A DNA stretch of 64,000 bases. Origin: Sphaerisporangium sp. GTDB lineage: Bacteria; Actinomycetota; Actinomycetes; Streptosporangiales; Streptosporangiaceae. Every line of letters starts with the position of its first letter. Within the stretch, counting starts at the first letter, position 1. A program made the translations under genes and the position numbers. The stretch is from positions 1 through 64,000 of the forward strand of contig JAOPYI010000171.1 in NCBI GenBank assembly GCA_025964675.1, written 5' to 3'. Of this stretch, positions 45,215 to 54,944 are shown in pieces. The notes under the pieces were generated by a model that made no database searches, had not been told where the DNA came from, and worked only from the letters and a program-made list of their open reading frames with translations.

Positions 45215-46081
45215 ATGAGGCGGTTACTGCGACGGCACACCGAGGCGGAGATGGCCGGAGAGGTCGCGGCAGCGGCCGCCGTGACCGCCCCCGTCGCCGA
45301 TCCCGACCCGACCGCGGCGGCGTTCTTCGACGTCGACAACACGATGATGCGCGGCGCCTCGATCTACCACTTCGCGCGCGGCCTCGCCTCCCGAGGCCTG
45401 TTCACCACCAAGGACCTGCTGAGGTTCGCCGTGGGCCAGGCGCTGTTCCGCGTACGGGGCAACGAGAACCCCGAACACATCGCGCAGGCCAAGGAGACCG
45501 CGCTGGCGTTCGTCGTCGGGCTGAAGGTCGACGACGTCGTACGGCTCGGCGAGCAGATCTACGACGAGGTGATGGCCGACCGCATCTGGGCCGGCACCCG
45601 CGCGCTCGCCCAGAACCATCTGGACGCCGGGCAGCGCGTGTGGCTGGTGACCGCCACCCCGGTCGAGCTCTCCCGCGTGATCGCACAGCGCCTCGGCCTG
45701 ACCGGCGCGCTCGGCACGGTCGCCGAGACCGAGGACGGGGTCTACACCGGGCGGCTGGTGGGCGATCTGCTGCACGGTCCGGCGAAGGTCGAGGCCGTGA
45801 AGGCGCTGGCACGGCGCGAGGGCCTCGACCTGTCACGCTGCACGGCCTACAGCGACTCGGTCAACGACCTTCCGCTGCTCCAGCTCGTCGGCCATCCCTG
45901 CGCGGTCAACCCCGACAGCGAGCTGCTCGAACACGCCAGGAAGAACAACTGGATGATCAGAGACTTCCGCATGGGCCGCAAGGCGACGATGATCGGCCTC
46001 CCGATCGCCGCCGGAGCCGGTGCCATAGCAGGCGGCGTCGCCGCCGGCATAGCCCTGAGGAAGCACTACCGCTCCGCCTGA
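45215..46081 (+). CDS. HAD-IB family phosphatase
   Basis: This 288-residue protein of the SerB-like HAD subclass IB has motif I FFDVDNTMMRGASIYHFARG, motif II VWLVTATPVELSRVIAQRLG, motif III GPAKVEAVKAL, and motif IV TAYSDSVNDLPLLQLVG. The substrate is not clear; homologues beside bldN loci in actinomycetes are annotated as HAD hydrolases. The C-terminus ends in a Gly/Ala-rich helix (IGLPIAAGAGAIAGGVAAGI) that may touch the membrane. GAGG lies five bases before the ATG. Confidence 0.9.
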   Translation: MRRLLRRHTEAEMAGEVAAAAAVTAPVADPDPTAAAFFDVDNTMMRGASIYHFARGLASRGLFTTKDLLRFAVGQALFRVRGNENPEHIAQAKETALAFVVGLKVDDVVRLGEQIYDEVMADRIWAGTRALAQNHLDAGQRVWLVTATPVELSRVIAQRLGLTGALGTVAETEDGVYTGRLVGDLLHGPAKVEAVKALARREGLDLSRCTAYSDSVNDLPLLQLVGHPCAVNPDSELLEHARKNNWMIRDFRMGRKATMIGLPIAAGAGAIAGGVAAGIALRKHYRSA

Positions 46082-46147
46082 CACGGGTTCCCAGGCGCCA
46101 AAGGACTCGGCCGGCCCTCATGGACGAGCTGCTTCACCTCGCCCGGG

Positions 46148-47101
46148 TCAGAAGAACGGCGGGAAGGCGTGGCCGCGTTGGAGGCGGAGTCTGTTCAGTT
46201 GTTGCTGGATGAGCTCGCGGACCTGGTCGGTGAGGTTGAAGACCAGCATCGGGTCGTCGGCCTCCTCCGGGTCGTACTCGTCGGTGCCGACCGGCTCGCC
46301 GAACTGGATCATCCACTTGGACGGCAGCGGCAGCAGGCCGAGCGGTCCGAGCCACGGGAACAGCGGCGTGATGGGGATGTACGGCAGGCCGAGGAGCCGG
46401 GCCAGTGACCGCAGGTCGCCGATCTTGGGATAGATCTCCTCCGCGCCGACGATCGAGCAGGGGATGATCGGCACCTGGGCCCGGATCGCCGAGGCCACGA
46501 AGCCGCCACGGCCGAATCGTTGCAGCTTGTAACGCTCGGAGAACGGCTTGCCCACGCCCTTGAAGCCCTCGGGGAACACCCCGACCAGCTCGCCCTTGCG
46601 CATCAGCCGGTCGGCGTCCTCCGGGCAGGCCAAGGTGTGACCCGACTTGCGGGACAGGTGGCCGAGCACGGGAAGCTGGTAGACGAGGTCGGCGCCGAGC
46701 ACCCGGAGCGGCCGGTGGGCGGGATGATCGTCGTGCAGCGCGACCTGGAGCATGAGGGCGTCCACCGGAACGGTGCCCGAGTGGTTGGCGACCACGAGCG
46801 CGCCCGCCTCGTCCGGGACGTTCTCGAGGCCCGTGGTCTGGACGCGGAACCAGTGACGGTAGAGCGGGCGGATCAGCTCGAGCAGGACCCTGTCGTTGAG
46901 CTCCGGATCGAACCCGAACTCGTCGACTTCGTATTCTCCGGCGAGGCGCCGGCGCAGGAAGGCCAGGAGCTCCGCCAGGCGGTCCTCGACGGCCCCTGCC
47001 TTGCCGTCACCGGAGCGGCTCCGGGCGGCCGTGATGGGGATCACCCGGGCGTTCCCGGGCTCCTCGTCATCGAAGTCACGCGGTACGTCTTTGTGCTTCA
47101 C
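46148..47101 (-). CDS. PlsC-like lysophospholipid acyltransferase
   Basis: This 317-residue acyltransferase has the NHxxxxD motif in LVVANHSGTVPVDALMLQVA, then the glycerol-phosphate-binding FPEG in KGELVGVFPEGFKGVGKPFS, and VPIIPCSIVGAEEIYPK. It probably acylates a lysolipid or glycolipid at the membrane. The GTG at 47099-47101 has GGGGGG seven bases upstream; a GTG five codons earlier is possible. It follows the epimerase gene with slight or no overlap and shares its transcript. Confidence 0.88.
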   Translation of the reverse strand: MKHKDVPRDFDDEEPGNARVIPITAARSRSGDGKAGAVEDRLAELLAFLRRRLAGEYEVDEFGFDPELNDRVLLELIRPLYRHWFRVQTTGLENVPDEAGALVVANHSGTVPVDALMLQVALHDDHPAHRPLRVLGADLVYQLPVLGHLSRKSGHTLACPEDADRLMRKGELVGVFPEGFKGVGKPFSERYKLQRFGRGGFVASAIRAQVPIIPCSIVGAEEIYPKIGDLRSLARLLGLPYIPITPLFPWLGPLGLLPLPSKWMIQFGEPVGTDEYDPEEADDPMLVFNLTDQVRELIQQQLNRLRLQRGHAFPPFF

Positions 47102-47105
47102 CGCT

Positions 47106-48137
47106 TCACCCCCCACGCAACACTGTCGTGAGCCAGTCGATCACAGTGAGTGGCATACCGCCAAACAGGCCACGCGATTGGAGGAAATCATCGAGCGCGG
47201 ACGCGGTGGTGAACTTGGGCCGCCAGTCGAGCTCGGCGGCGAGCCTGTCGGGGTCGACGGCACGGCCGTAGCTCATCAGGGCGATCTGCTCGGGAGAGAA
47301 GTCGACGCGCCCGACGCCACGGGCGAGGTCGCCGATGACGCGGAAGGCGGTGGACGGCACAGGGACGGTCGGCCTGCCACTCCTGCGCACGCACTGCGAC
47401 AGGAGCATGACCCCCTCACCTGCCACGTTGAACGTGCCGGGGTGGTCCTCGACGGCCATGCGCCGCAGCACCTCGACCCCGTCGTCCTCATGGACGAACT
47501 GCAGGCGAGGGTCGAAGCCGAGCACGGTCGGCAGGACAGGCTGGGTGAAATAGCGCGTCAGCGGCGAGTCGACGCCCGGCCCCATGAAGTTCACGAAACG
47601 AAGGGTCGAGACCGTGATGTCGGGCCGCCGCCGGGCGAAGCCGCGGACGTACGCCTCTACCTCGGTGGCGTCCTTGGCGTAGCCCGAGATCGCGACCTCG
47701 ATCGGCTCGGCCTCCTCGGTGAAGACGGCCGGGTCGTGCGAGGACGAGCCGTACACCGCGGTGGTGGAGCGGACCACCACCCTGCGCACCGTGGCCGACC
47801 GCTGGCATGCCGCCAGCAGCTGCATGCCGCCGATGACGTTGTGCTCTTTCATGTAGGACCGGCCCGCGCTCTTCGAGGGAGCGCTGACCAGGCTCATGTG
47901 CACAACGGTGTCGATGTCGGCAGCCGCGATCACCTGCGCGATGTCCGGGCTGCGCAGATCAACCCGGACGAACTCCGTACGGCCCAGCGCGACGCCGCCG
48001 CCGCCTCGCGCGAGCGAGGGCGGCGGCACGGTGTCCACTCCGATGACCCGGTCGATGTCCGGATCCGCTGCGAGGACGCTCGCCACTCGCGCGCCGATGT
48101 GTCGGGAGACCCCGGTGACGAGCACAGTGTGGGTCAT
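47106..48137 (-). CDS. NAD-dependent epimerase/dehydratase family protein
   Basis: This extended short-chain dehydrogenase has 343 residues. The NAD site is VLVTGVSRHIGARVASVLAA (a GxxxxIG variant), with VDLRSPDIAQVIAAADIDTV, VRRVVVRSTTAVYGSSSHDP and SGYAKDATEVEAYVRGFARR. The usual catalytic YxxxK is Y-A-K-D-A here, with Tyr in SGYAKDATEVE, and may be altered. It is transcribed toward the acyltransferase gene; together they suggest cell-envelope lipid or sugar work, which is inference. Confidence 0.87.
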   Translation of the reverse strand: MTHTVLVTGVSRHIGARVASVLAADPDIDRVIGVDTVPPPSLARGGGGVALGRTEFVRVDLRSPDIAQVIAAADIDTVVHMSLVSAPSKSAGRSYMKEHNVIGGMQLLAACQRSATVRRVVVRSTTAVYGSSSHDPAVFTEEAEPIEVAISGYAKDATEVEAYVRGFARRRPDITVSTLRFVNFMGPGVDSPLTRYFTQPVLPTVLGFDPRLQFVHEDDGVEVLRRMAVEDHPGTFNVAGEGVMLLSQCVRRSGRPTVPVPSTAFRVIGDLARGVGRVDFSPEQIALMSYGRAVDPDRLAAELDWRPKFTTASALDDFLQSRGLFGGMPLTVIDWLTTVLRGG

Positions 48138-48240
48138 CGGCGCCTCGCAGAATCACGTTTCGTGTGTCGCGCTTGCTCGATTGCGACCGGGCTCGTGATT
48201 CCTCACACCCGGCCCGCCGCTCTGCGTCGTCGGTCCGCTA

Positions 48241-48339
48241 CTACTTCTTGTTACGCCGCTGGATGCGGGTCTTCTTGAGAAGCTTGCGGTGCTTCTTCTT
48301 AGCCATGCGCTTACGACGCTTCTTGATCACAGAGCCCAC
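48241..48339 (-). CDS. small ribosomal protein bS22 (AURKAIP1/COX24 family)
   Basis: This 32-residue, extremely basic protein ([20 protein letters not shown]) begins MGSVIKK and ends in IQRRNKK. It matches the small actinobacterial ribosomal protein bS22 seen in mycobacterial ribosomes. The GTG at 48337-48339 has GGGGG about five bases upstream. The frame is open further upstream but the extra part has unrelated composition. Confidence 0.92.
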   Translation of the reverse strand: MGSVIKKRRKRMAKKKHRKLLKKTRIQRRNKK

Positions 48340-48682
48340 GGGACCCCCAGGTGAAGGTAGGTTTGTCAAATCGGCGTGTGTGCTCCGGCGAGTGGGCGCG
48401 CCGCCGCGAGCCCCTGGAGGCGCCGCTGTCACGGCACACCCGGAGCCCGGATCGGCGCCTCGCAAGAAGCACACCGATTCAACAGCCTACCGGCGATTCA
48501 TGGTCGATCGCCCCCGGAGGGGAACCCGCGTGGCCCGCCGAGGGGTCACGGCCCACGACCGGCGACGACGCGGGCGGTCGGCCACCCACACCGTTCCCGG
48601 TCAGGTTCGCACCCCCGGCAGACCATGCGCTCGTTGTCCAGCGGTCTCCAGCGAGTGACCTGTGATCTGGCTACTGGTCCAT

Positions 48683-48886
48683 TCAACCCGCTTCGATGAA
48701 CGCATCCCTCAGGTAGTCGTGCACCGCCTGCTCAGGCACTCTGAAAGATCGCCCGACCCGGATGGCCGGTAATTCACCCGAGTGGACGAGCCGGTACACC
48801 GTCATCTTGGACACCCGCATGACGGTGGCAACCTCTGCCACCGTCAGGAACTTCACCTCGCTGAGAGGTCTTTCGCCTGCACCCAT
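48683..48886 (-). CDS. excisionase-family helix-turn-helix protein
   Basis: This 67-residue DNA-binding protein has the MerR/excisionase-type HTH FLTVAEVATVMRVSKMTVYR followed by LVHSGELPAIRVGRSFRVPE. It is a distant relative of BldC in fold. The ATG at 48884-48886 has GAGG six bases upstream. A homologous gene occupies the same place downstream of bldN and bS22 in Streptomyces, as I recall, where it is linked to development. The target is unknown. Confidence 0.88.
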   Translation of the reverse strand: MGAGERPLSEVKFLTVAEVATVMRVSKMTVYRLVHSGELPAIRVGRSFRVPEQAVHDYLRDAFIEAG

Positions 48887-48934
48887 CGGACGCCTCTTCC
48901 GCACGTGTTTCCGGGTTATCCCCACTGGTGCCAT

Positions 48935-49207
48935 TGCTCACGCACGTGTACTGCTGTCAGCGTAGAACGCGTCTCCGATCGGGCAAACCCCCTATTCCAT
49001 CAGTCAGTGGAGACGCCTGCCACCAGAATGGAGAAAGTCGCTGGCCAGCAGCCAGGTCGAGCCCTGATCCGGATCTTGTGGACGGTCTAACCGTGTCCCA
49101 TTAGAGTCGCTCAGGATCATAAAAAAGTTGGCAAACGGTCGACGTCAGGGGCCGAATACGCGCGCGAAACGGCACTTAGGGCAGGACCGGATTAGTCGAG
49201 GGCCGCC
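48935..49207. other. intergenic region
   Basis: No gene is evident. It holds the upstream region of the small HTH gene, including an AT-rich patch near 49118-49130 (CATAAAAAAGTTGG), which may be part of a promoter, and TTATCCCCA near 48916, which is not a good DnaA box. Confidence 0.4.
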
Positions 49208-50014
49208 TCAGACGCCACTCTGGACCCGGGAGAGCAGATATCGGGTCAACGGATCGTAATATCGGGGCAGCACGTTGTCATCGAGCGGGACGGTGACGGC
49301 GATCTTGCCTTCGGCCTCCCCGACGAAGAGCCCCGGGTCGTTGCTGTCGGCGAATCCCACCGTCTCGACCCCGGCCTCACCCGCCGCGCCGGCCCAGCCG
49401 TGGTCGGCGATCACGAGGTCCGGCTTCTCGTCTCCGAGCGCCGCGAGCTCCGCCAGCATCGCCTGCATCGGCGCGGGGTCGTGGGTGTGGACGAGGGCCC
49501 CGCCGTCGTCGAGCATCGCCACGTCGTCGAGGTAGCGGATCCGGCGCCTGCGGCCGAGCCCTCCACTCGCGAAGGATCGCTGCTCGCCAGGGGTGAGGAG
49601 CGTGGCCCCGTGCTCCCTGGCGAGCCGCGCGAGGGCCAGATGCGTCGTGAGAAGGCCTGTGGGGTGGCCTGTGGCGATCAGGACCTTGGGGGCGTCCCGC
49701 TTCAGCACGGCGGCGATCCGGTCGCCCATCGCCTCGAGGGCGTCGATCGTGCGATCGGGATCGATGGTGTCCTGCCCGGAGCGGTACTCGGGGTCGGCCA
49801 CGACCCCGGCGGACTTCGACATCAGGGAAAGTATGTCGCGGTACGTCCAGTCGCCGTCCATGGACAGCCCGAACATGTAGTGGGGGTCTCGTACGGCGAG
49901 CGAGCGGTAGTGGTCAAGGTTGTTCTCCCGGCTGGTGGCCACGTCTCCGGCGATCTTCGTCCGGATCAGGTGGTCTCTCAGCTCTTCCCGCGAAGGAGCA
50001 GTCGCGGTCTCCAT
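49208..50014 (-). CDS. actinobacterial phosphatase-like protein
   Basis: This 268-residue protein belongs to an actinobacterial family usually annotated as phosphatase, whose activity I cannot verify from the sequence. Typical segments: LIRTKIAGDVATSRENNLDH, YRSGQDTIDPDRTIDALEAM, VLIATGHPTGLLTTHLALAR, LVHTHDPAPMQAMLAEL, LVIADHGWAGAAGEAGVETV and EGKIAVTVPLDDNVLPRYYD (with PLTRYLL). Conserved His in ATGHP and ADHGW could bind metal or phosphate. It lies near the bldN/bS22 locus, as in Streptomyces. Confidence 0.8.
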   Translation of the reverse strand: METATAPSREELRDHLIRTKIAGDVATSRENNLDHYRSLAVRDPHYMFGLSMDGDWTYRDILSLMSKSAGVVADPEYRSGQDTIDPDRTIDALEAMGDRIAAVLKRDAPKVLIATGHPTGLLTTHLALARLAREHGATLLTPGEQRSFASGGLGRRRRIRYLDDVAMLDDGGALVHTHDPAPMQAMLAELAALGDEKPDLVIADHGWAGAAGEAGVETVGFADSNDPGLFVGEAEGKIAVTVPLDDNVLPRYYDPLTRYLLSRVQSGV

Positions 50015-50090
50015 CGTTCACTCCGTCCACTCGGCAGGTTGTGCGACCTTCAAAGCGCTACGCACCGGCGCCCCCGTGCCAGGCGGGACC

Positions 50091-51254
50091 TCAGGGCTGT
50101 GGGTCCAGCCCATGGAAAGGGAAGACCGCCATCCGTGTCGCCATGATCGCTCGGTCGGTGGCGTCCCCAGGGTCGTAACCACCGGAGAAATCCTGAAATT
50201 CCGGGCTACGGCCGTCGGTCATCGTGAGCGGGGGGACCTCACCCGTCCGTCCCCGTACGAACTCGCGCCAGCTCTGCGGCGTCGGCGTGCCCGGCTCGAT
50301 CGGGTCGCCCGCGGCCTCGGCGATCAGATGGCTCCACGCGCGCGGCACCACCTGGACCAGCTCGTAACCACCGCCTCCCGTGACCAGCCACCTGCCGTCC
50401 GCGGTCTCATGGGCCAGCGCGTGCAGCGCGGCGTACGCCTGGCGCTGGCCGTCGAGGCTCAGCATGAGGTGGGCCAGCGGGTCGAGCGCGTGGCTGTCAC
50501 AGCCGTGCTGGGTGACGAGCACCTCGGGCTCGAACTCCCGCAGCAGCGGCGGGACCACCGCGTGGAACGCCCGCAGCCACCCGGTGTCCCCGCAGCCGGC
50601 CGGGAGCGCGACGTTCACGGCCGTCCCCTCCGCGCCGGTCTCGCCGGGCAAGCCGGTGCCGGGGAACAGCGTGCGCGGGCTCTCGTGCAGGCTGATCGTG
50701 AGGACCCTCGGGTCGTCGTAGAACATCGCCTGCACGCCGTCCCCGTGGTGGACGTCGACGTCGACGTACGCGATGCGCCGGGCGCCCTGCGAGAGCATCC
50801 AGGCGATGCCCAGCGCCGGGTCGTTGTAGACGCAGAAGCCGCTCGCCAGCCCCGGCATGGCGTGGTGCAGGCCGCCGGCGATGTTCACGGCGTGCTCGGC
50901 CTCGCCCGTCCACACCGCCCTGGCGGCGGCGAGCGTGGCCCCCGCGACCAGCGCCGAGGCCTCGTGCACACCCGCGAAGGCCGGGTTGTCAGGGGTGCCG
51001 AGGCCGCACGAGAGGTCGGGCCTCCCGTCGTCCGAGACGCGTCTCACCGCGTCGACATAGTCGCGCTTGTGCACCAGGGCCAGCTCGTCGTCGGTCGCGG
51101 GAGCGCACCCCACCAGCTCAACCTTGTCGAGCACCCCGAGGTCACGGGCGAGCGCCATGGTGAGCTCGACCCTGACGGGCGCCATGGGATGGCCCGGCCC
51201 GAAGTCATATGAGGTCAGCCTGTCGTCCCAGACGACCCGTACGGACCGGCTCAC
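50091..51254 (-). CDS. acuC: acetoin utilization protein AcuC (class I/II deacetylase)
   Basis: This is a zinc-dependent histone-deacetylase-like amidohydrolase; AcuC in Bacillus deacetylates acetyl-CoA synthetase. The 387 residues show the HDAC signatures NIAGGLHHAMPGLASGFCVY (general-base histidines), NDPALGIAWMLSQGARRIAY, VDVDVHHGDGVQAMFYDDPR, VTQHGCDSHALDPLAHLMLS and WLVTGGGGYELVQV. Zinc ligands D-x-H and the distal Asp are present. The GTG at 51252-51254 gives the family N-terminus (SRSVRVVWDDRLTSYDFGPG). Confidence 0.93.
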   Translation of the reverse strand: MSRSVRVVWDDRLTSYDFGPGHPMAPVRVELTMALARDLGVLDKVELVGCAPATDDELALVHKRDYVDAVRRVSDDGRPDLSCGLGTPDNPAFAGVHEASALVAGATLAAARAVWTGEAEHAVNIAGGLHHAMPGLASGFCVYNDPALGIAWMLSQGARRIAYVDVDVHHGDGVQAMFYDDPRVLTISLHESPRTLFPGTGLPGETGAEGTAVNVALPAGCGDTGWLRAFHAVVPPLLREFEPEVLVTQHGCDSHALDPLAHLMLSLDGQRQAYAALHALAHETADGRWLVTGGGGYELVQVVPRAWSHLIAEAAGDPIEPGTPTPQSWREFVRGRTGEVPPLTMTDGRSPEFQDFSGGYDPGDATDRAIMATRMAVFPFHGLDPQP

Positions 51255-51487
51255 GCCATCACCCCGCCCACGACGGATCTGCCACGGCCGAACGTAAAGG
51301 ACCGGCCACACCGAGGGCGCGGGACAGCCGATACACCGCGCACGCTCATGAAAACGACCGTACCGCACGTCTTGTGATCAGCCATCGACGGCCGTCACTC
51401 ATACGTAACAAATCAGACCCATCGGTTCATGCAGCCACCGCTTTCACTGCCGTCACAGGGTCTTGGGGTTCGCTGGGGTCGTCCAGG

Positions 51488-52672
51488 TCACTCGGCGCGG
51501 AGGGCGATCACCGGATCCAGCCTGGCGGCCCTGCGGGCGGGGGCGACGCCGAAGAAGACCCCGACCCCCACCGAGACGCCGAAGGCAAGGGCGATCGACC
51601 ACCAGGTGATCGCGGCCGGCACCGGCGAGACGGCCTGGATCAGCAGTGAGCCGCCCACGCCGATCAGGATGCCGATCACGCCGCCGATCGTGGTGAGCAG
51701 CACGGCCTCGATGAGGAACTGACCGAGCACGTCGCGCTGCCGGGCCCCGAGTGCCTTGCGCAGCCCGATCTCACGGGTGCGCTCCCGCACGCTGACCAGC
51801 ATGATGTTCGAGACCCCGACGCCGCCGACCAGCAGGGAGATGCCGGCTATGGCGGCCAGGACGCCCGTGAGCATGCCCAGCACGCTACCGATGGTCCCGA
51901 GGAGCTGGGTCTGGGTCACGGCGCTGAACCGCTCGCCCGGGTAGCGCCCGCTCAGACCTTCCACGACCCGCTGCCGCAGCGGCTCGATCTCGTCGGGTCC
52001 CGAGGCCCCGACCGCGATGCCGTTGATCCGCGACAGCCCTATCAGGCGCTGAGCGGTCGTGACGGGGACATGGACCTCCTGGTCGCGCGCCACGCCGAAC
52101 GTCGCGCCCACCGGCTCGTACAGGCCGATGACCCGGAACCTCACCCCTGAGATCGTGACCTGGCGGCCGATAGGGTCGATGTCGCCGAAGAGCTTCGCCC
52201 CCACCTCGGAGCCCAGGACCGCGACCCGCCGCCGCGTGTCCACGTCGGTGCCGCTCAGGTAACGGCCCCTGCGCAGCGGCCGGTCGAAGATGTTCGGCAG
52301 GTTCTCGTCGGTCCCGGTGATGGTCGCGAAGACCTCGGTGCGGCCCACCCGTACGGACTCGCCCGAGTTGACCGCGACCGTCACCTTCGCTGGGTCACCG
52401 ACCAGGCGGCGGACGAACGCGACGTCCGCCAGGTTGAGACGGCTCTGTGTGGGCGCGGCCCCGAGCCCCACCTGGCCGGGGACCACCAGGATGATGTTGC
52501 TTCCCAGCCCGGCGATCTCCTTCTCGATCGCCTCCTTGGCCCCGGTGCCGATCGCGACCAGGATCACCACGGCCAACACCCCGACCACGACGCCGAACAT
52601 CGTGAGGGCGCTGCGCAGCCGGTTGACCCGCAGCGCCTCCAGAGCCATACGGAACGCCTCGGCGGTCCTCAC
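51488..52672 (-). CDS. MacB-like ABC transporter permease
   Basis: This 394-residue permease of the FtsX/MacB type has an N-terminal helix (NRLRSALTMFGVVVGVLAVV), a large extracytoplasmic MacB_PCD domain, and three C-terminal helices with the MacB motif GISLLVGGVGVSNIMLVSVR followed by ERTREIGLRKALGARQRDV. It pairs with the ATPase and the adaptor upstream, with GTGA start/stop overlaps throughout. The exported substrate is unknown, perhaps a peptide or antibiotic. Confidence 0.93.
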   Translation of the reverse strand: MRTAEAFRMALEALRVNRLRSALTMFGVVVGVLAVVILVAIGTGAKEAIEKEIAGLGSNIILVVPGQVGLGAAPTQSRLNLADVAFVRRLVGDPAKVTVAVNSGESVRVGRTEVFATITGTDENLPNIFDRPLRRGRYLSGTDVDTRRRVAVLGSEVGAKLFGDIDPIGRQVTISGVRFRVIGLYEPVGATFGVARDQEVHVPVTTAQRLIGLSRINGIAVGASGPDEIEPLRQRVVEGLSGRYPGERFSAVTQTQLLGTIGSVLGMLTGVLAAIAGISLLVGGVGVSNIMLVSVRERTREIGLRKALGARQRDVLGQFLIEAVLLTTIGGVIGILIGVGGSLLIQAVSPVPAAITWWSIALAFGVSVGVGVFFGVAPARRAARLDPVIALRAE

Positions 52673-53418
52673 GGCGCGTCGCGTCCCGTGCGTCCGGCAT
52701 GCGGCCCGCCGCCCGCTTCGTGCGCGGTGTCGAGCTCGATCAGGCCGTCGCGGACGTGGATGCGCCGCCGGGCCAGGTCGGCCACCTCACGCTCGTGGGT
52801 GACGAGCACCACGGCCACGCCGCCCGCGGAGTTGAGGTCGGCGAGGATGCCCATCACCTCCTGGCCGTTGCGCGAGTCCAGGTTGCCGGTCGGCTCGTCG
52901 GCCAGCACCACCTTGGGATCGCCGACCAGCGCCCGTGCGATCGCCACCCGCTGCTGCTCGCCTCCGGACATCTGGGAGGGCCGGTGGTCCAGACGGTGCG
53001 CGAGGCCCACCGCCTCCAGCGCCCGCCTGGCGCGCCGGCGCCGCTCGGCCTTGCCCACACCCCGGTACACCAGCGGCAGCGCAACGTTCTCCAGCGCCGA
53101 GGTACGGCCGAGCAGGTGAAACGACTGGAACACGAACCCGACCGCCTGGTTGCGCAGTTCGGCCAGGCCGGTGTCGTCCAGCGTGGCCACGTCGACGCCG
53201 TTGACGCGCAGCGTGCCGGAGGTGGGCCTGTCGAGGCAGCCCAGCAGGTGCATGAGCGTCGACTTGCCCGACCCCGACGGGCCGATGATGGCGACGAACT
53301 CGCCGCGCTCGATGCGGAGGCTCACCCCGCGCAGCGCGTCGACCGACACCCCCTCCAGCTTGTAGGAGCGGGCGAGATCGACGGCCTCGAAGGCGGGAGC
53401 GCCCTCTAGATCGTTCAC
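52669..53418 (-). CDS. ABC transporter ATP-binding protein (MacB/LolD type)
   Basis: The 249 residues carry Walker A GPSGSGKSTLMHLLGCLDRP, the Q-loop FVFQSFHLLGRTSALENVAL, the signature QMSGGEQQRVAIARALVGDP, Walker B VVLADEPTGNLDSRNGQEVM and the switch His in VVLVTHEREVADLA. It powers the adjacent permease. The GTG start overlaps the adaptor stop. Confidence 0.95.
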   Translation of the reverse strand: MNDLEGAPAFEAVDLARSYKLEGVSVDALRGVSLRIERGEFVAIIGPSGSGKSTLMHLLGCLDRPTSGTLRVNGVDVATLDDTGLAELRNQAVGFVFQSFHLLGRTSALENVALPLVYRGVGKAERRRRARRALEAVGLAHRLDHRPSQMSGGEQQRVAIARALVGDPKVVLADEPTGNLDSRNGQEVMGILADLNSAGGVAVVLVTHEREVADLARRRIHVRDGLIELDTAHEAGGGPHAGRTGRDAP

Positions 53419-54836
53419 GTGAGCTTCTGACCTGGGCGTACGGTGTCGGCGCCCTTGACGACGACCCGCTCGCCGGACGATAGGCCCCGCGCCACCTCCA
53501 CCACGGCGTCGCCCTGAGCGCCGAGCTTGACCACCCTGCGTTCCGCCGAGCCGTCGGCGCGGACCACCCAGACCACGGTCTCCCTGCCGCTGGTCACGAT
53601 GCTCGACGCCGGCACGGCCACCGCGTCCGGCGACTCGCGCACGGTCAGCCGGACGACCGCGCTCATGCCGGGCTTCGGGACGGGCGCGTCTCCCCCGTCG
53701 TCGTAGGCGCCCTGGCCGAGCGTGAGGCGTACGGGATAGCTCACCCCTCCCGTGGTGCCCTCCTTGGGAGTCACGCCGACCCCGGTGACCTTCGCCCGGT
53801 AGGCGGCCCCCGAGACCGCGTCGAGCTCGACCTCGGCCTTGGTGCCTGGGGTGACCAGGAGCACGTCGGTCTCGTCCACATCGGCGGAGAGGGTCAGCCT
53901 GGACACATCCGTCACGGTCGCGATGGCGTCGCCCGCCGCGACCGGCACGCCCGTGGCGACCGTGCCCCCGGATGTGGAGGCTCCCGCGCCACCGGACGAC
54001 CCCGCGGCCGTACCGGCTTGGCCGGCGAGGCCCGCGGGGAGCTGCCCGAGCAGGGAGCCGAGGCTCGGGGAGCCGCCGCCTGACGGCCCGCCCAGGGTCA
54101 CCACCCCGTCGAAGGGAGCCTTGATCACCAGGCCCTTGACTGTCGACTCGGCGATCTTCACGGCCGCCTTCGCCTGCGACTTGGAGGCGGCCTGGAGGGA
54201 TGACATGGATGATGCCAGCCCGCCCAGCCCTGCCCCGATCTGGCCGCTGACCTGGGAGAGCACCTGGTTGACCGATCGCGTCAGGCCCTGGGTGATCTGG
54301 TTCAGCGCGGCGCGCTGGGCGCGATGTTGTGTCTCCGCGCCGTCGATGGCGGCGAGCAGCTGCGTCCTGACCTGGGCGTCCTTGATCTTCCTCGCCGCCG
54401 TACGCGCCGTGGTGAAGCCCCGCGCGACCTTGCGGTCCAGGGACGAGGTGGCGTTCAGGCCCGCGAACCGGATGGCCGGCGCCGCGACCCCGCCACCGAG
54501 CCGAACAGGTCTGGATGCCTGCCGCTCGGCCTGGCGAGCCTGTTTGAGCTGGTCCTCCGCCTGCGTGGAACTGATCTTGGCGAGGATCTCTCCCTTGTCG
54601 ACCGTGTCGCCGTCATGTACGTACAGCTTGGTGACCGTGCCCGCCGCGGAGGACCGCAGCGTGGCGGTGGCGCGGGCGCCGACGGTCGCCGGGGCTTCGA
54701 CCACCTCGCTGACCGGAGCGTGCCTGGCCTCACCGATCTGCACCTTAGGGGTCGCGTCCTGCGAGCAGGCCGAGAGCAGCAGCGTGAGGCCGATGAGAAG
54801 CGGGGGGATACCGCGACGAATCGTCACCCGGCCCAT
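53415..54836 (-). CDS. ABC exporter adaptor lipoprotein (HlyD/RND family)
   Basis: This 473-residue membrane-fusion-type subunit has a lipoprotein signal (LTLLLSACS, Cys24), lipoyl halves (ATVGARATATLRSSAAGTVT with KLYVHDGDTVDKGEILAKIS, and IKAPFDGVVTLGGP), a helical hairpin around residues 95-230, a Gly/Ser-rich insert, and beta-barrel domains (LSADVDETDVLLVTPGTKAE). It heads the three-gene exporter operon with the ATPase and permease. Confidence 0.92.
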   Translation of the reverse strand: MGRVTIRRGIPPLLIGLTLLLSACSQDATPKVQIGEARHAPVSEVVEAPATVGARATATLRSSAAGTVTKLYVHDGDTVDKGEILAKISSTQAEDQLKQARQAERQASRPVRLGGGVAAPAIRFAGLNATSSLDRKVARGFTTARTAARKIKDAQVRTQLLAAIDGAETQHRAQRAALNQITQGLTRSVNQVLSQVSGQIGAGLGGLASSMSSLQAASKSQAKAAVKIAESTVKGLVIKAPFDGVVTLGGPSGGGSPSLGSLLGQLPAGLAGQAGTAAGSSGGAGASTSGGTVATGVPVAAGDAIATVTDVSRLTLSADVDETDVLLVTPGTKAEVELDAVSGAAYRAKVTGVGVTPKEGTTGGVSYPVRLTLGQGAYDDGGDAPVPKPGMSAVVRLTVRESPDAVAVPASSIVTSGRETVVWVVRADGSAERRVVKLGAQGDAVVEVARGLSSGERVVVKGADTVRPGQKLT

Positions 54837-54944
54837 CGTAGGAGGGGAACCCCCGACCCGCTCGGGTCCCGGGTAACCGGATGCGAAGCCCGTAGGGACC
54901 GGCGCGTCCCTGGCGAGCCCGTGCGGGCCGGCGGGGACCGCGGG

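Noticed and set aside
47106-48137. Epimerase as a named sugar enzyme such as GalE
   Set aside because: The NAD motif and catalytic Tyr region are atypical, so no specific sugar substrate can be assigned.
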